DNA of 64,000 nucleotides from Acidobacteriota bacterium (lineage in GTDB: Bacteria; Acidobacteriota; Blastocatellia; UBA7656). Made by a program: the position numbers and the translations under genes. Shown here piece by piece: positions 63,219 through 64,000 of this stretch. The DNA lies in contig JBFMDH010000001.1 of NCBI GenBank assembly GCA_040754075.1, positions 1 through 64,000 on the forward strand. Direction: 5' to 3'. The notes beneath the pieces are model-generated. The model saw nothing but the letters and a program-made list of their open reading frames with translations, was not told the DNA's origin and searched no databases. The stretch's first letter is position 1. Each line of letters opens with the position of its first letter.

Positions 63219-64000
63219 GCATGATTACCGTTCCCAATCGTCCATTTTCCACTGACCGAATCACCGGATTGATGCTGCCCGATGGCATTTTTGAATCGAC
63301 TTTGGGCAAGCAGAGAATCAACGCCCAGTTCAAAAATGTCGGAGCCAGCACGGTCAATAATACACAAATCTATATTGAAAGCGTCTCCCATCCGGGTATT
63401 GTTTTTACCCCTACAACCTATCTTTTAAACACGCTCACCAGTGGTGCCGTGCGGGTATTTTCCTGGGAAGCTGATTTCAGCGCCGTGCCGCCCGGCGTGC
63501 ATTACATCAGTTTCATTTCTGAAAATGCTGCCGGTCGCAATCGCACCATCAAGAAGATTTTCGTCACTCGTGTGACCTTCGACCCCGCTACCAAAACCTT
63601 CAGCGCGCAAACTCCTGAAGGTGTCATCGAAGTGCAGTTTGAGGATTTAGTTGGACCGAAAACGGCTCCCTGTTGTTGCAAACGTCACCGCAAGCCGCCC
63701 AATCGCGAACGTAATTTCCTCAGCGTGCTCAGCGCGTTCACCGATCATCGTGACGATTTTGAATTTTGCCTGCCGGGGTATCTGCCTCACCGGTTCCGGG
63801 TTGGCGTTTCGCCCAACCCACCTTTCGCTGGGCAATACGGCGACCTGCCGTTTGAAGACCCCTGGTGGAAAATTATCCTTTGCATCATTGCGGCATTGCT
63901 GCTGATTGCGGCGGCGATAGCTGAAGCCGTCGATGGCAGCGGTGAAATTACGGTGTCCGGTGGTAGCAGTGACGGAGACAGCGGCGGCGATTGTTGTGGG
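63215..64000 (+). CDS. hypothetical protein with Ig-like domain, TM helix and Gly/Cys tail (partial)
   Basis: The frame is open from ATG 63215 to the last base (262 codons) and has no stop in the window. GAAGGAGGAA precedes it, and the ATG overlaps the upstream TGA. The first ~140 residues are Ig-like (QFKNVGASTVNNTQIYIESV, VPPGVHYISFISENAAGRNR), echoing the neighbour. CCCK follows a GPKTAP stretch. PWWKIILCIIAALLLIAAAI is a single TM segment, then AEAVDG and a Gly/Ser/Asp-rich stretch reaching CCG at the edge. The family is not recognised. Confidence 0.8.
   Translation, partial: MSMITVPNRPFSTDRITGLMLPDGIFESTLGKQRINAQFKNVGASTVNNTQIYIESVSHPGIVFTPTTYLLNTLTSGAVRVFSWEADFSAVPPGVHYISFISENAAGRNRTIKKIFVTRVTFDPATKTFSAQTPEGVIEVQFEDLVGPKTAPCCCKRHRKPPNRERNFLSVLSAFTDHRDDFEFCLPGYLPHRFRVGVSPNPPFAGQYGDLPFEDPWWKIILCIIAALLLIAAAIAEAVDGSGEITVSGGSSDGDSGGDCCG

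Overview
The window is a bacterial chromosome segment that most likely comes from an Acidobacteriota member, probably Blastocatellia-like. This is inferred from gene style, because no rRNA gene is present. The pointers are a very long Oar-type TonB-dependent receptor with an N-terminal carboxypeptidase-regulatory domain, a membrane-tethered winged-helix regulator, many TPR proteins, multihaem cytochrome c, GxxExxY and RAYT genes, and Tat-exported amidases. I saw no tRNA, rRNA, CRISPR array, integrase or phage structural gene.

Layout. (1) 0.1-20.4 kb is a starch/maltodextrin locus. It holds a winged-helix membrane regulator (minus strand) divergent from an Oar-like receptor, two TPR proteins, three GH13 enzymes (a lipoprotein and a secreted cyclomaltodextrinase-like pair, plus a smaller alpha-amylase), an MFS sugar transporter and an SDR. 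A five-haem cytochrome-TPR protein, a frameshifted GxxExxY gene and a RAYT transposase with REP palindromes sit among them. (2) 20.5-24.5 kb (minus) encodes a lipoprotein, a LolA-like lipoprotein and an MMPL/RND exporter. (3) 24.6-31.6 kb (plus) encodes a Ser/Thr kinase fused to an FGE/C-type-lectin-fold domain and an unknown C-terminal domain, a Phd/VapC-type toxin-antitoxin pair, a ClpA-like unfoldase, an exported LolA-like protein and an M15-peptidase-like protein. (4) 31.6-38.3 kb (minus) encodes an ECF sigma factor, a zinc anti-sigma factor, a degenerate HtrA with two PDZ domains, an ArnT-like glycosyltransferase, a flippase-like protein and an exported protein. (5) 38.9-43.1 kb (plus) is a four-gene pseudopilin operon preceded by a good sigma-54-type promoter. 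(6) 43.5-48.0 kb is the housekeeping operon yceD-rpmF-plsX-fabD-acpP-fabF. (7) 48.2-61.3 kb carries etfB-etfA and ETF-quinone oxidoreductase. They are separated by an amidase, a cupin-like protein, a broken toxin-antitoxin pair, a 1717-residue nuclease-STAND-like NTPase (candidate Avs-type anti-phage protein) and an Rpn-family nuclease. (8) 61.3-64.0 kb is a gene-poor kilobase followed by two translationally coupled hypothetical proteins. The second runs off the window.

How the genes work together. The receptor would import oligosaccharides, the GH13 enzymes would cleave them in the envelope, and the MFS protein would take the products into the cytoplasm. The sigma/anti-sigma/HtrA-like set looks like an envelope-stress module. 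EtfAB and ETF-QO form one electron-transfer chain from acyl-CoA dehydrogenases to quinone.

The most unusual feature is a family of at least ten inverted-repeat elements, nearly all intergenic. Each arm is a tandem array of 7-nt (sometimes 8- or 9-nt) words, and the word differs between elements while the architecture stays the same. Some copies have become coding: one encodes the hydrophobic core of a probable signal peptide, one encodes the N-terminus of a lipoprotein, and one pair brackets the GxxExxY gene.
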